From: Globomyces pollinis-pini | Taxonomy: Eukaryota; Chytridiomycota; Chytridiomycetes; Rhizophydiales; Globomycetaceae | NCBI GenBank assembly: GCA_025399215.1 | Contig: MU621114.1 | Coordinates: 6,547 to 70,546 of the forward strand | DNA length: 64,000 nt | Reading direction: 5' to 3' | Part shown: positions 10,142 to 22,176 of the stretch, in pieces | How the letters are laid out: each line of letters begins with the position of its first letter | Numbering within the stretch: position 1 is the first letter of the stretch | Notes under the pieces: generated by a model | Told to the model about the DNA's origin: nothing | Database searches by the model: none | Seen by the model: only the letters and a program-made list of their open reading frames with translations | Translations under genes and position numbers: made by a program

Positions 10142-11629
10142 TTACAACGTTGTCATTTTACCATCCGGCAATAAATCACGATAACGATTTAACATCTCCT
10201 TAAATTGACTAGCACGATGCAATTGATTAGCTTTATCTTCCAATTCTTTTTGTAACAATTGGATACGTTGATCACGGGCTCCTAAATGATCTTCATAACG
10301 ACGACATTTGTTGGCCAATTCTTGATTTTCTTTAATGAGTCGGTTGATCAGTTGCTCTCGTTGATAGCTATCATCTACAATATGGTTGTCACCATCCTTT
10401 GCATCTGTAGAAAAGAAACCTTTCTTTCTATTTGCATTTACAGATTCTGAATTTCGACGTTTTCTGGCAAAACTATCGTTACTATCATACGCATATTCTG
10501 TTAGACGAGAATCAAGAGAATATTGGATGAGTGAATTGGATCGAGTTGTTGGTACGTTTACGTTGATTGATTTCAAAATCATGGGAGTTGGAGGACTTTT
10601 TGTAAGACCTTCATTAGATATATGGTTTGGTAAATGGTTTCCTTTACCAATAGAACTGTCTTCTGTATTATTATGAGGATTCGGGAATTTATTGGCAAGT
10701 ATCATGGACACATCTTCCGCATTTCGGGTAGTGGATTGCAATTGACTGGCTAAAACCATGGTTGCATCTTCAGCCTTTCTATTTTTTAATTGGTTAGCCA
10801 AAATCATTGATGCTTCTTCTACCGATTTATGAGGGTTTGGCATTTGATTGGATTGAATCCTAGATTCATCCATTTTAATAGAAGGATTAGGTAAATGATT
10901 TGTCATAACAACGGAAACTTCTTCCATTTTCATATTTTCGTTTAAGTTAGAGTATTCAGGAGATAATTTAGATTCTGTATGAGATTCAGAAAAGTTTTCA
11001 GATTTTGTGAAAAACGGATTAGATATGTTCATCATGTAGTCAAAAAACTGTATAATAAATTAGAATTCAAAAATTTACAGAGTCAATATGATGAAATCTT
11101 AACCATTCTTTGATTCGAAAGGAAATATTTGTTGTTTTTGTTTCATAACCCAATTGTGCAGCAACTTGAGTCCAATTTCGCGGTACTGGAGATGCTTGAG
11201 CATTGGGAAGGGTATTCGTCCATTGTCGAGGAAGCTTCAAGAATCAAACATGAAATTATTCAATACCTTTTGTAACTAATAAAAAAATCAATAAATTGTA
11301 AGAAATTGAATACCTTATGAATTCCTCCACATTCTCTAACAATGCAAAATAAGTCAAATGCTGAGAACGTTCTTTTTTGGTAAGTTGGAGGATCATTAAA
11401 TTTGTTTATATGATCCAAAATACGACTGAGAATCAACATGAATAAACGCTTACCATTCCAAACCATCATGAAATGCCATAATAAATTTTTCGTAGGAAGA
11501 GCTAAAATTGTCTCTACATGGATCTGGTAAGTTCAAGGAAGTCATCTTTTTAGTAGTCATGTTTAGGATATTAGAAGGCATAGATTGAACTCTTTGAGGA
11601 GCAGGAATACTGTCAGGATCGGCAGTCAT
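10142..11629 (-). CDS. ARID/BRIGHT-domain DNA-binding protein
   Basis: Four exons: 11629-11454, 11425-11314, 11234-11079 and 11047-10142 (449 aa). The N-terminal part holds an ARID-like domain: RILDHINKF..PPTYQKR, FDLFCIVRECGGIHK, LPRQWTN, then VPRNWTQVAAQLGYE and FRIKEWLRFHHIDSFFDYMM. The middle carries imperfect ~20-residue repeats around SMILANQLPNPH (five or six copies). The C-terminus is a predicted coiled coil (REQLINRLIKENQELANKCRR, then QLLQKELEDKANQL). Probably a nuclear DNA-binding or chromatin protein; its specific role is unknown. Confidence 0.7.
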
Positions 11630-12029
11630 TTCCGGGTATTTAATACGAAAGATGATTGACGTTAAAAAATGAAATTGAAATGCGGTCTGTGGTCTTTGGC
11701 CGTCCTAACCACAAAAACTAAAGAACGGACCATCATCTGTCAAAATTTTGATAAATGATGTAAAAGTATCTGAATTGAAATTGTATGGATACGTGGTGAT
11801 TGAAGTGGTCTTGTATGCTGTTCTGTTCGTGAATAATAATTATCATCTTGTTTTGTGCTATCTTGATTATGGTCATTCAAACACAAATATATTCATTCTT
11901 GATAAACAACTTTTGATTCATTTCAGTCGAGTTCATTCCAACTGAACATGTGCCAATCTGTCATCTACATGATAATTTAACTCACTGTAAAAATAAATTC
12001 TAAAGCTACACAACATCGCTTTATTTCAA
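11630..12029. other. Intergenic, no gene seen
   Basis: 400 bp upstream of the ARID gene and downstream of the aminotransferase gene, both on the minus strand. No convincing coding frame or repeat was found. Confidence 0.55.
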
Positions 12030-13541
12030 TCATTTCTTGTCCTTTAAATGTGTTTGATAAAAGGTTTGAAGTCTACTCCCTGCATCTGATAATGTTTTTT
12101 CATCTTTACAAAATGCAAATCGAGCATAATTATCTACTAGAGATTGACTTTCTTTACTGTAAAATGCTCTCATAGGGATACTGGTGACTCCTGCTTGCTT
12201 GGTCAAGTATGTAGAAAAATCTTCATCTGTTTGATATTTTTCAATATCAGTGATAATAAAGTATCCACCATCAGGTTTCATAGGTTTGAATCCAACTTTC
12301 TGCAACGTTTCCATCAATTGATCACGTAAAGATTGATATTGCTTGATAGTCTCTTCAAAATATCCATTTGTCATTGCTTTTTCCAAAGATTCAGCTCCAG
12401 CTTCCTATGCAACTATTAGGAATATGGATGTTACTTGAAGTGGGGTGACAACAGTGAAAGGTAAAAATTGATGGACCATCCAAGCTGCTCGAATTAATTC
12501 TGGAGGTGCAATACACCAACCGATTTTCCAACCTAAATACCAATTTACATTTGGTTTATACCATACCTATTGTTATACATTTAATCTATGGTAAAAATAT
12601 ACCTAAAAGATAAACTATATTTAATTCTACCTGTAACTCCAAACATTTTGCCCATACTACCAATAGTGATTGTTCTCTCGTACATTCCTGGTAAAGATGC
12701 TATTTACGAATTAATAACATGATGAAAAACCAAATTTAATCATTGGGGATGCAGAATCAGAATAAACTAATGTTTCATATACTTCATCTGCAATAACGAG
12801 TAAATCAAACTCTTTAGCAATGTTTGCAATTTGTTGTAATTCTGGACGTGTCCACACCTTGCCTACTGGATTGTTTGGATTATTGATCATGATGATTTTG
12901 GTTTTCGAAGTAATAGCATTCCTCAGGGAATTCATATCCAAGAGCCAATCATTTGAAGTGGTAGCATTTGACTTGGCTGATAAAGATACTACCACTTTGA
13001 GAGTATAAGTTGCTATACAAAGACATACCTGGTACACCACCGGCCAAAGTAATTGAAGCTGGATATGAATCGTAATATGGTTGCATCAAGATCACCTCGT
13101 CACCTTTTAAAGACCATGAATTAATCAAAATATACCTGGATTTACAAGTGATTGGATAGAGGAATAGATTGCTGATAATAAATAAAATTAGTATTACCTT
13201 CACTAGCACCAACAGTAGTCATAATTTCCGTCAAATGGTTCAACTCACGATCTAATTTCCCACTATAGTATCCTGCCAAAGCTACAAATCAGTAGCAAAC
13301 ACAGACCTTTAGCCAATCTGACATGCCCTTCACTTCTAGTATACTGATGGCCCATGCATTCACTAGCAATAGCCTTTGCAGCAGCATCTCGAATAAATGG
13401 AGCGACTGGGAGAGTAGGAAAACCCTGTCCCAAATTGACAGCCTGATGCTTGATAGCCAAAGCTGTGTAGTGTGAAAAGACAGTTCCGGCAGGATCAAGA
13501 GAGCTGAGTCGCTGGGCAGCTCTGTGAGTGATTTTATTCAT
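12030..13541 (-). CDS. Kynurenine--oxoglutarate aminotransferase-like PLP enzyme (Bna3 type)
   Basis: Class I/II aminotransferase. Eight exons: 13541-13307, 13281-13198, 13171-13136, 13103-13029, 12994-12731, 12699-12631, 12532-12435 and 12404-12030. Motifs: VNLGQGFPTLP, QYTRSEGHVRLAKALAGYY, TTVGASEAIYSSIQSLVNPGDEVI, INNPNNPVGKVW, VIADEVYE, the PLP-lysine region SMGKMFGVTG then WKIGWCIAPPELI, PDGGYFIITD and YARFAFCKD. It would transaminate kynurenine and related amino acids. The intron at 12630-12533 is 98 nt, the others 25-34. The basic N-terminus might target mitochondria; this is inference. Confidence 0.9.
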
Positions 13542-13825
13542 TTGAAAAACAGTATTCAGGTACTCACTCAACCTACCCTTAAAATATTTGGATAATGGAA
13601 ATTTGAATTATACCACTAAGTCAGTCTAATCATGCATCACTAAGCAATAGCGTGTATACTCCACCCAAACAAGACAATACCTTTCTCACTCGCGTTCCCT
13701 CATCCCCTGTAAATAATAAAGAACCAACATGGGTATGATTTTCATATATTGGATTCATTCAACAAATCTTTGTCTACTAGTCTCAATGCTTCAAAGAATT
13801 CAAATGAAAATTTTTACCATTCTGA
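13542..13825. promoter_or_regulatory. Shared promoter region of divergent genes
   Basis: 284 bp separate the start codons of the aminotransferase (minus) and NDUFA13 (plus) genes, so both promoters must lie here. No specific site is recognised. Confidence 0.5.
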
Positions 13826-14441
13826 ATGAAATCAACAGCAGCTCCAGTACAGGATATGGCTCCTGTTGGAGGTTTCCAACAAACAGTCAAATATAAACGG
13901 AATTTACCAAGTAGAGGTCCTTCAGGTGCTTTGCTACTAGCTGCGTCTGTTGCAATGATGTCTTATGGTTTTTATAGCACTATGAACGATAATGCTGAAC
14001 GACGGTTAGCTTTTAAAATGATAACAATAATAGTGAATTGAAGCGTGAAAAGATTTGGGCTAGAATACAACTTGTTCCACTGTTGATGGCAGAAACTGAT
14101 CGTGATACTGTTCGTCGATTGGATTCTTTAGCTGCAAAAGAATCTCAGATAATGAAGGATCATCCTAATTGGGCACCTATGGACCTTAAAGCTCCAGTAC
14201 CAGGTCTAGACAAATTGGGCAAACGTTCTGACACTGCTGCTGAACCTGTGTATCACACTGAACGATATGTTAGTCCAACTATGGTCTTTTTACCAAACGA
14301 TAATTTTATGAGCGCTCAATGGTGGAGAGGAACTAAAGTATTTACTTCGGTAAGTTTTACAAACAACATTTAATTATCTTTTAGAATCCAGAATATCACA
14401 AACGAGACGATTTTACTAAAGAGCATCCAATTGGTCAATAA
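13826..14441 (+). CDS. NADH dehydrogenase subunit NDUFA13 (GRIM-19)
   Basis: Accessory subunit of mitochondrial complex I. Exons 13826-14004, 14034-14349 and 14385-14441. The start QDMAPVGGFQ..KYKRNLPSRGPSG is typical, followed by one membrane helix (GALLLAASVAMMSYGFYS), then the matrix helix WARIQLVPLLMAETDRDTVRRL and VYHTERYVSPT. It implies that the organism keeps complex I, which argues against strongly reduced lineages such as Microsporidia. Confidence 0.88.
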
Positions 14442-14660
14442 ATCTGTCTTTACCTATCATATTAGTCAAGTTATCATTTCCTATTTTTATTATGATATGC
14501 AATAAGTTTGTTGAGTATGCAACAACCTTCTGGTGGATAAAAGAGATCAACCATCTATTTCCATCGCTATATTCCCAAGTGCAAGTGTCTGTTTTCTTTA
14601 CCCTTGAAGAACTCTGTGGAAATCTTTTCCAATTTTTCACATACGAAAACAAGAACACAA

Positions 14661-17553
14661 ATGATATATGCATTTGTAGTAGATACGAGTGTCTCTATGA
14701 ATAGAATCTTCTCTGATAATCTATCGTACTTAGACTGTGTAAAAGCAGCTATTGAAACATTCTTCAAAGTAAGGACGTTGTTTTAATGGAGTTAGTGGGA
14801 ACATCGAAAACCAAATAGAGCAGATACAAAATATATGTTAGTTACATATGGAAATCAGCCCATAAAAGTAACGCTGCTAAATTAATATTCAGTGTGTACA
14901 CTCGGAAAAAGAATTACTTCAAGAATTGAAGAACCTTCAAGCGCAAGATATGTCTAATGCTGGTGCTTCATTAAGTGCTCTATTTGGATTACTTAACCTA
15001 CATCGCGTAATGGGTAAACGAGATGTGGTAGGAAAAGTAATTTACAATCTCAACTGATTATGTAAAGGGTCGATATCCTGCTCAGCAAGAGACAACCCTT
15101 GTCTTCTGGTTAACCGATGCAATGCTGTTCTCATCTCCTGCCTCTGTTACTAATCGAGTAAGACAATTTTGAATTTTTTATTGATTTCAAACACCTACGT
15201 TGTGTGTGGGATTAAGTGTAGCATAATGTCACATAACTTATGCCCATGTTTGGTATGAAAAACTACTTGTGGTGGTATTATTGTGTATTTTAATTTGTCT
15301 TACTCGTAACCTACACATAATGAGGGTGTTTGAATGTTGAGTTTTGAGTGCTATCATTTGCTATTATTATGTTATCCTTTCTAACAGCTTAGATCAATAT
15401 TCCTGGGTTAAAAACAACAGGAGCAGATGGGTTTCTAGAACCATTCCGATGGGAACAACGATTATACACTATCGCTCTCGTTCACGATCATTCCAAGATA
15501 ATGTCGCAAGTAAACGTAATGAGCGATGTTATGGGTGGTAATCATACTTATTTAATTTCAGGTCAATTTTGGCGGATTAATTCGTTGCGTCAATTGCTTC
15601 AATGTATTGATAATTGTCATGGATTGGGACAGCCAAGACGACATCCTAATGTTCATCCATATCAACCAATCTGTCATATTGAAGGTGTATCAGTAACCAT
15701 CGAACCACATCCAGGTATCACAAAACCAACTAATTGGAATCATAGAAAACGAAACGATAAAAACTGCTGAGCGTTTATTTATATATGCCAATCATACCGT
15801 GAGTAGACATTTTCCTATCCCAGAGACATTTTGGCCTGATGCTTTCCGAAAAGAGAATGGATCTCTTGTCAGATTTGTAATACCTATCCCGATTTATCTT
15901 TAGCCTCCTCGAACTGCACATCCAGTTATATATTATTCCACCAAAGATTCTTATTATAACTTGCTCCCTGGATTTCCTGTTGATCGGTTCTCAATGGAAC
16001 AGAGTTCAATGGCACAAGAACTTATTAAACGACCTAAAGGCGTTTGTTGGACGTTATATATGCAAAACAGTCATTTCAAATCCGGACCTGGATCACCTTT
16101 TGGTTTTTTCAAAGTAAGCAAGCAAGGCAATTCTGTGAACCTGTATATTCTGCCATATAATTTCCCTAAACTTTTTCACCTTCTTGGTAAATTTTTAAGC
16201 CATTCATGAGTAGGATCCATGATGAATCAGAAAAATAGTGGACCAATCTCAAAAACATTTATTACGGCTTTCAATGCATATTTAAAAAACACTCCATGTT
16301 ATTATTGGCAGGTTTGTCTATTGCTTTATTTCATACTAGCCATTACGCACTGCTATGGAAAGTATCAACCTCGGTCATGTATGGAATTCTATAAAGTTGC
16401 CGGATATTACATTTGATATAACTGACCAAAGTGAACGACTTGCACAATTGGTATGATCAAATTTTTAAATCTTTTAGGCATCAACAGCATATTCAAATAT
16501 TGTATCTTCAACTAATGTTAAACCTACCACAACTAATAAGACCAAAACTTTAACAATTGCTGAAAATGTTTATGATATATCGGCTGAGAACCTCTTGGTA
16601 CAGTTAAATTTGATGCGTGAAAAAATATCTGGACATCAGAATGTCTATAATCCAAACATGATGTCTAAGAAAACACAAGAAGAGCTTGGTATATAATATT
16701 TTTTAATTCGGTAGATGAGTTGCATACAGGTCCTATTGCTGAAATGGGAAACTATCAAGAAGCAATGACTCGACAACAAATCTTGCGTAATCCGTTTGAT
16801 GGCGAAGAAGATTTAAAAGAAAGAGAGAAATCCTTATTTGGAAATCCTTACCGAAAGACTCAAAAAGCAACATCAAAGAAGGCAGCAGACGAGATTAGTT
16901 TGGCAGAAACTATGAATGAAGCAGAAGAAGAAGGTACACATCAATTTACAAATGAAAGTGCGGCCTTATCCAAAACTGTTTTCAAAAAAAGACGTATTGA
17001 AAGCAGCAACTCTAGAGGAAAGATCCCGGCACTTTGTAAATCGTCTGGATTGGTGATTCCAAATTTTAAAGACCTTAAATGGGATCAATTAGATTCCTTT
17101 GATTATAGTTCAATGTGTAACACATTGGAAAAAGAAGTTGAATCAATGGTAGCAGAGATTGAAGAAACAGTTGATACCACTATGGATGGGATAGAACAAG
17201 ATGTCTATGTGGATTTGAACGCACCAGTCTTAATGAATGAATCGGAATATGGTGGTGATTCAGAAACACTACATCCAATACCAGAAGAAGATTATTCTAT
17301 GATTGAAGGAATCAATACACCGTTTGATTGGTTGAAAACTAAAAAAGATATTTATACAGAAATGACACAATGGCCTACCAAACCAAATGATGATTACTTA
17401 TTTTTCTTGAAATCAATATTACAAAGTATCAAGCATGATTCTCAATTGGAAAAAGAAGTGTCTCTGTGGATAATTGATCTTGCTCGTAGCTTTAACCGTA
17501 ATGATATAGTTGATCATGTACAATCTATCCTCCAACAATCCCAATCTCTATGA
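14661..17553 (+). CDS. Integrator complex subunit 6 homologue
   Basis: 788 aa assembled from 13 exons: 14661-14768, 14796-14867, 14893-15027, 15068-15157, 15393-15537, 15562-15714, 15746-15867, 15904-16186, 16214-16311, 16340-16450, 16478-16688, 16715-17553. It begins with a VWA domain (YAFVVDTSVSMN) and follows INTS6 collinearly: EPFRWEQRLYTIAL, HFPIPETFWPD, LPPRTAHPVI, CWTLYMQNS, SPFGFFK, VNLYILPYNFPKL, YLKNTPCYYWQPLRTAM, PIAEMGNYQEAM and FGNPYRK. The end (FFLKSILQSIKHD.., then WIIDLARSFNRNDIVDHV) matches the C-terminal domain shared by INTS6, SAGE1 and DDX26. Role: Integrator acts on RNA polymerase II transcripts, and INTS6 links PP2A in animals. Exon 15393 follows an unusually long 235-nt intron. 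Confidence 0.87.
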
Positions 17554-17678
17554 TGATACCTTGATTGTAATAATAAATATTAGTAATTGCAAACATCATG
17601 CTTCTTCGTTATCATATCTAGACCCTCCATCAACTTTCACAGTGTCACTGATTTCAATCTTTCTTTTTATCTCTCAAA

Positions 17679-19139
17679 ATGAAACAGAATCTCACAAAAA
17701 AACGAACTTTTGCAAGTGAATTTCAAGAAGAGAATGAACGATATGAAATTGAAAAACAAAAGAGAATATCACAGGAAAGAGGAGAGAAGATTGGTGAGAT
17801 TGATAAATCAAAAAAAGTTCGAATAGATGAGAAACCATCGATACCAGTGATACCATTGATTAAACAAAATCAATGGCGAGATCAAGATGGTACAATTAAA
17901 ACTAATGTCGAACCATCATTAACTTCACTCAACTTACAACTTCCTTTGAATGAAACCCTCAAATTAGATGGTAACAATCATTCAAAAACTCAAAACGATA
18001 ATGTAAAGGAAGATAAACTGATATCTTTGGATAAAAAAACATTGAATTCTAATTATGGATTAAATATACCAACAAAGAAGAAGAAAGCTTTGAATGAAAA
18101 CCAAGAAAAGTTGACTGACAGTCTACCAATTTTATATCAAAATAGTGTTCCAGGTTTATTGGAGGTGAAGAATGAAAAGGACAAGTATAAATTGGATCAT
18201 GAACAAAGACCAGAAGATATGAATTTTGATGATTATGGTCGAATCCCAATTCAAGACTTTGGTAAAGCAATGCTTTTTGGAATGGGGTGGTCTGAAGGTA
18301 GACCGGTAGGTAAAAATCCAAATGGATTGGTTGAACCAATTGAATTAAAATCACGAGCAAAATTGTTGGGTTTAGGTGCTAAACCAGCTCCTTTAGAAGA
18401 ACCAAAGAAACCTAAACAAATATTACCAGGAGATAAAATAGAATTACCTAAAGTTGTCGAACCAGAATTAATACCACCACCACCTAGAAAGCAAAATAGT
18501 GGAAAACATATAAAGGGAACGTATGTTTTGATCACACATGGTCGAAATAAAGGAGAACGTGGTGTTATTGTTGATACCAGTGAACGCTCTGAAGGATTGG
18601 TGATCAAAGTCAAGTTATCAAGTTCAAAAGATATCGTTAGGATTTGGGAAGATGAATATAAACTGGATCCAAAAAGTCAGTACTGGTTAAGGCCACATGT
18701 GAGAGTGGTAAAGTATTTCACATTTATTATTGTTAGCGTATCATTAGCAAATCATTTAAATCTGGACTATTTTACAACCATAAAGCAGTGATCCAAGATG
18801 TTATTAAACAAGGTGAATGTATTTTGAAAACATACAAAGATGTATTGTTGGACAGTAACATTTGAAATGAACTTAACATTAGATGTATCTGAAAGATATT
18901 TGGAAACTGTTATACCTTCAGTTGGCAAAACAGTCATGGTGGTTAAAAACTCTGATTTATCATTGGTAGGCCAAACAGGAAAGCTGTTGGAGTTACATTC
19001 AAAAAATGAAATAGGACTGGTTCAAATGGACCACACTTTTGAAATAGAGGTAAATCATCATTGTATTGACATTTAGAAAATTGCATATGATGATATGGCA
19101 GAATATGTTGATAACAATCACTGGCCAACACAATATTAA
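17679..19139 (+). CDS. G-patch and KOW motif protein (GPKOW/Spp2-like splicing factor)
   Basis: Exons 17679-18707, 18737-18854, 18883-19049 and 19077-19139. After a charged, Lys-rich N-terminus comes a G-patch with FGKAMLFGMGWSEGRPVGKN and LLGLGAKP. A first KOW follows (GTYVLITHGRNKGERGVIVD), then the spliced region RIISKSFKSGLFYNHKAVIQDV and a second KOW (GKTVMVVKNSDLSLVGQTGKLLE). Order and length match human GPKOW, which partners the helicase DHX16/Prp2 in the spliceosome. Confidence 0.9.
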
Positions 19140-19235
19140 TTCAAAAAACTAAAACTGCAAATCAATTTTTGGTTTGTTTATTATTTCAATATCGCCAATG
19201 TTCATATAATATTTCTATTAATAAAAATGGTTAAG

Positions 19236-21304
19236 TTATTTGTAGGGAGTTGGTTTTCTATCCTTTCGGAATCGTGGGGATCTAGGTGACCCATGCTTGT
19301 AAGAATTTTGCTGATCTGTTGTATTTTCCAAATATGGAGTCTCAGGAAACGATAGATCCAAGTCATTCATATCAAATATTTCCATGGGGTTCTTGGCAGG
19401 TTGACTAGGAATATCAGTTACATCATTCAACACTTTATCAAAAAGCATCTGGGTGGTGGTACTTAATTGTGGTTTGGGTGATTTAGGTGAATTCATTTTA
19501 CGTTCTTTTTGCAGATGACGATAATCAAAATTTCTTTCTGGACTGACTCCCAACGCAGTATTGGAATGATTTGGCCGCTTTAGTGGAGACACTGGTTGGA
19601 CTAAGTTTGAGGATGGCCTATCACGAGGTGAAGTTGAAATTCCCAATGGCTTGTGATTTCTGGAGCGATATTTAGTTGGATCAGGAACCGGTGGGAGATC
19701 CAAAGATTCCGAAGATCTCATACTAAAACTTTGCATACCTGCTCCAGTTTTGAATGCAAGCTGCTCTTCGTGAAGCATTGATTGATCAGGTTCGCTTCTA
19801 GTGCTACGTGAAGAATTGGTAAAGTCTGTTGCACCTCGACTAGGATCTTCCTCGTTTCCATAAAGTGATTTAATACTCTTTCCTGCTCTTGAATGCGATC
19901 GTTTACTGAACGGATTTTTCAACATATTTGACAATTTAAGTGAGCCTGAAAGATCTTTATCAAGTCCTTCATTACTTGTAGATTGTTGGAGTGCATTATT
20001 TGACTCTGACATATCATGATGTTTTGTATAGTTTCTAAAATATATTTCAATATATTCCATCTCAGTCTCTTTGTTTCCAGATGACTTTGGGATTTTTGAA
20101 TCATCATCCCAAAGTTGAGAAACGGGAGGTGCTGAGGTTGGATTCTTTTTCTTTTTTCGAACAGGTTTTGAACTCAATGGTGCACTGTCATATAGTAACT
20201 CTTCTAGTGCGGGTCCAAAATCATAATTATTTTGAGTAGGCTAAATAGATTAAGAAAATAAGAAAATACATCTGGTATAAAATCTGGTATTAACTCCATT
20301 CTCTCCAATTTCCTCCAATCAATATCTTCCATCCAAACGTGATCAACTATCTCTTTAAAGCCTTCTCGACCATGGGCCAATCGATCTGGAACAGAACGAT
20401 TCAATAAACCTCTTATGAATAATGTTCTATTTGGGGAATCGAACACTGGGTAATACTCTGCCCTAAGAGTGGAGGGATCAGGAAACACTATTGGAAGCTC
20501 TTTAATTGCTTTTTCTAATGGCATTCGTTTTTCTGCCAAGAAAGGGTGCTAAAACATTAAAGGATATAACCATTACAATATTATAAGTACATTCATAAAT
20601 AATTATACCAAGACCCCACCAATCGACTGAGTAAGCATATGGTTTATGAATCAACATTTCAGGGGCTAAAAAAATTAATCAAAGTTATAATACCCATATA
20701 TGCAGCGGTCCCAGACTTTGAAGATGGTATTTTTTGATTTAGCATCACAGCAACATTAAAATCTGTAACATGAATATGTCCACGTTCATCAAGCAATAAA
20801 TTTTCTGGTTTCAAATCACTTGAATGTCAATGACTAAAAATATTTTACCGATGTATAATATCTAACGAATGTAAGTAAGCAATGGCAGATGAGATTTCAG
20901 CGGTGTATATTTTTACGGTTTGTTCAGGTAAACAACCCACTCTCATCAGATGAAAACGCAAATCTCCACCCAATGCTAAATCTAGTACCATAAACATATG
21001 AGCATCATCTTGAAAAGCAAATTGTAGATTAATAATAAATGGATGGTTGCACTTTTCCAAAATTAAACGTTCCCTAAAAATATTTCGAACAGCATCTTTC
21101 TTGACACATTTCTTTTTGTTTATATATTTCAAAGCGAATTTAACTTTAGTATCTCTTTTCTGAACAATTCTAACCATTCCGAACCCACCTTTCCCTATAA
21201 CCTGTTGTAATTTGAAATGACTGATATCAACTACAAATTCATTTGATTAAAATTTAAAAAATCATACTTCCATCACCTTGATCGGTTGAATTGGCATTTC
21301 CCAT
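19236..21304 (-). CDS. YANK/STK32-type AGC kinase, N-myristoylation signal (dispersed copy)
   Basis: 638 aa, exons 21304-21268, 21230-20849, 20818-20694, 20665-20577, 20548-20270 and 20240-19236. Starts MGNANSTDQ, fitting the MGxxxS myristoylation rule. Motifs: IGKGGFGMV, RDTKVKFALKYINKKK (catalytic Lys), FAFQDDAHMFMVLDLALGGDLR, HRDLKPEN, TDFNVAV (DFN instead of DFG, as in STK32), APEM, and DWWGLG. A long Ser/Pro-rich C-terminal tail follows (LEELLYDSAPL then KPVRKKKKN). It shares most intron positions with the five kinases at 29983-39687 but lacks their intron after the glycine loop, so it may represent the older form. Substrate unknown. Confidence 0.88.
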
Positions 21305-21772
21305 TGTCAAAGGTTTGAGGATTGAAAAAATGAGAATGGGCTTCGATGTAGTTTTGAACACGCCACTCGTACATTGGGTCCTTGCCATTCATTGTAATGG
21401 AAGCAAATTGAATTGGATTCAAAGGTATTGAATTTAATGGTTAACGTGTCTTGTTTGGGTGTCTTTGTTGTGTGTGGTTGTTGTGTGTGTAAAAAATCTT
21501 AGACTCTCGTGAAAGTCATCAATCATGACATACTGTTTTAATTAATAGAAGTGATGTGTACAGTCGTGTGAGGAAGTGTGATGAATAACAACAAAAAACA
21601 CGATATTAAACGACGTGTATCAACTAATGTCGTTGATTGTTATACATTTAAGATTGAAATGAATGAAATAATGAATAAAATGGCGCAAATTCAAATCGTT
21701 CAAATATCTGATTTATTCTTTGTATTCATTAAAATCTACCTTTGTCTGTAAACAGTATCAATATCAAATCGT
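21305..21772. other. Intergenic with GT-rich stretch
   Basis: About 470 bp upstream of the kinase. A GT-rich run (roughly 21450-21495) lies in the presumed promoter. An AATAAA complement near 21709-21714 could end the small minus-strand gene that follows. No other feature seen. Confidence 0.45.
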
Positions 21773-22021
21773 TCATTCGCTTTCGCGATTGAATACTTTC
21801 GCACTGAGATCTTTCAAACTTCTCCATGCATTGGAAAGGGAGTTACGACTCGACGACAAAGAGGATGGAGTCAAAGAAGTCACGGTTGGATATGATGCTA
21901 GTGGTAAATTAAGCTGAGAAACACTCTTCAAATCTTCTGGAATGATATTCTCATCTTTTGGGAAATAGACAGCATTTTTGCTGTTGAAAGTAGCGTAATA
22001 AGATGGCGGATAAGATGGCAT
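21773..22021 (-). CDS. Hypothetical small protein
   Basis: 82 aa, not recognised. Starts MPSYPPSYYATF, contains a Ser/Leu-rich stretch (TSLTPSSLSSSRNSLSNAW) and no membrane segment. Divergent from the Mrm1-like gene 155 bp away. A polyadenylation-like AATAAA lies about 60 bp past its stop. Coding status is uncertain. Confidence 0.4.
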   Translation of the reverse strand: MPSYPPSYYATFNSKNAVYFPKDENIIPEDLKSVSQLNLPLASYPTVTSLTPSSLSSSRNSLSNAWRSLKDLSAKVFNRESE

Positions 22022-22176
22022 TAGACAAAGAAAATCTTAATAGGCGTATTTATACAAATTATCCACCTCAACTATAACCAATGACCAACGTTCTAAAACA
22101 GATTTGGTCCCAACATGAACCCAAACTTGTATCATAAAGTTGGATATTGGGGGTCTTTTTTTTCAATCCCCTATAA

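Noticed and set aside
13728..13760. ATG and short frame between the aminotransferase and NDUFA13 genes
   Set aside because: Too short, no splice partner and no similarity; treated as promoter region.
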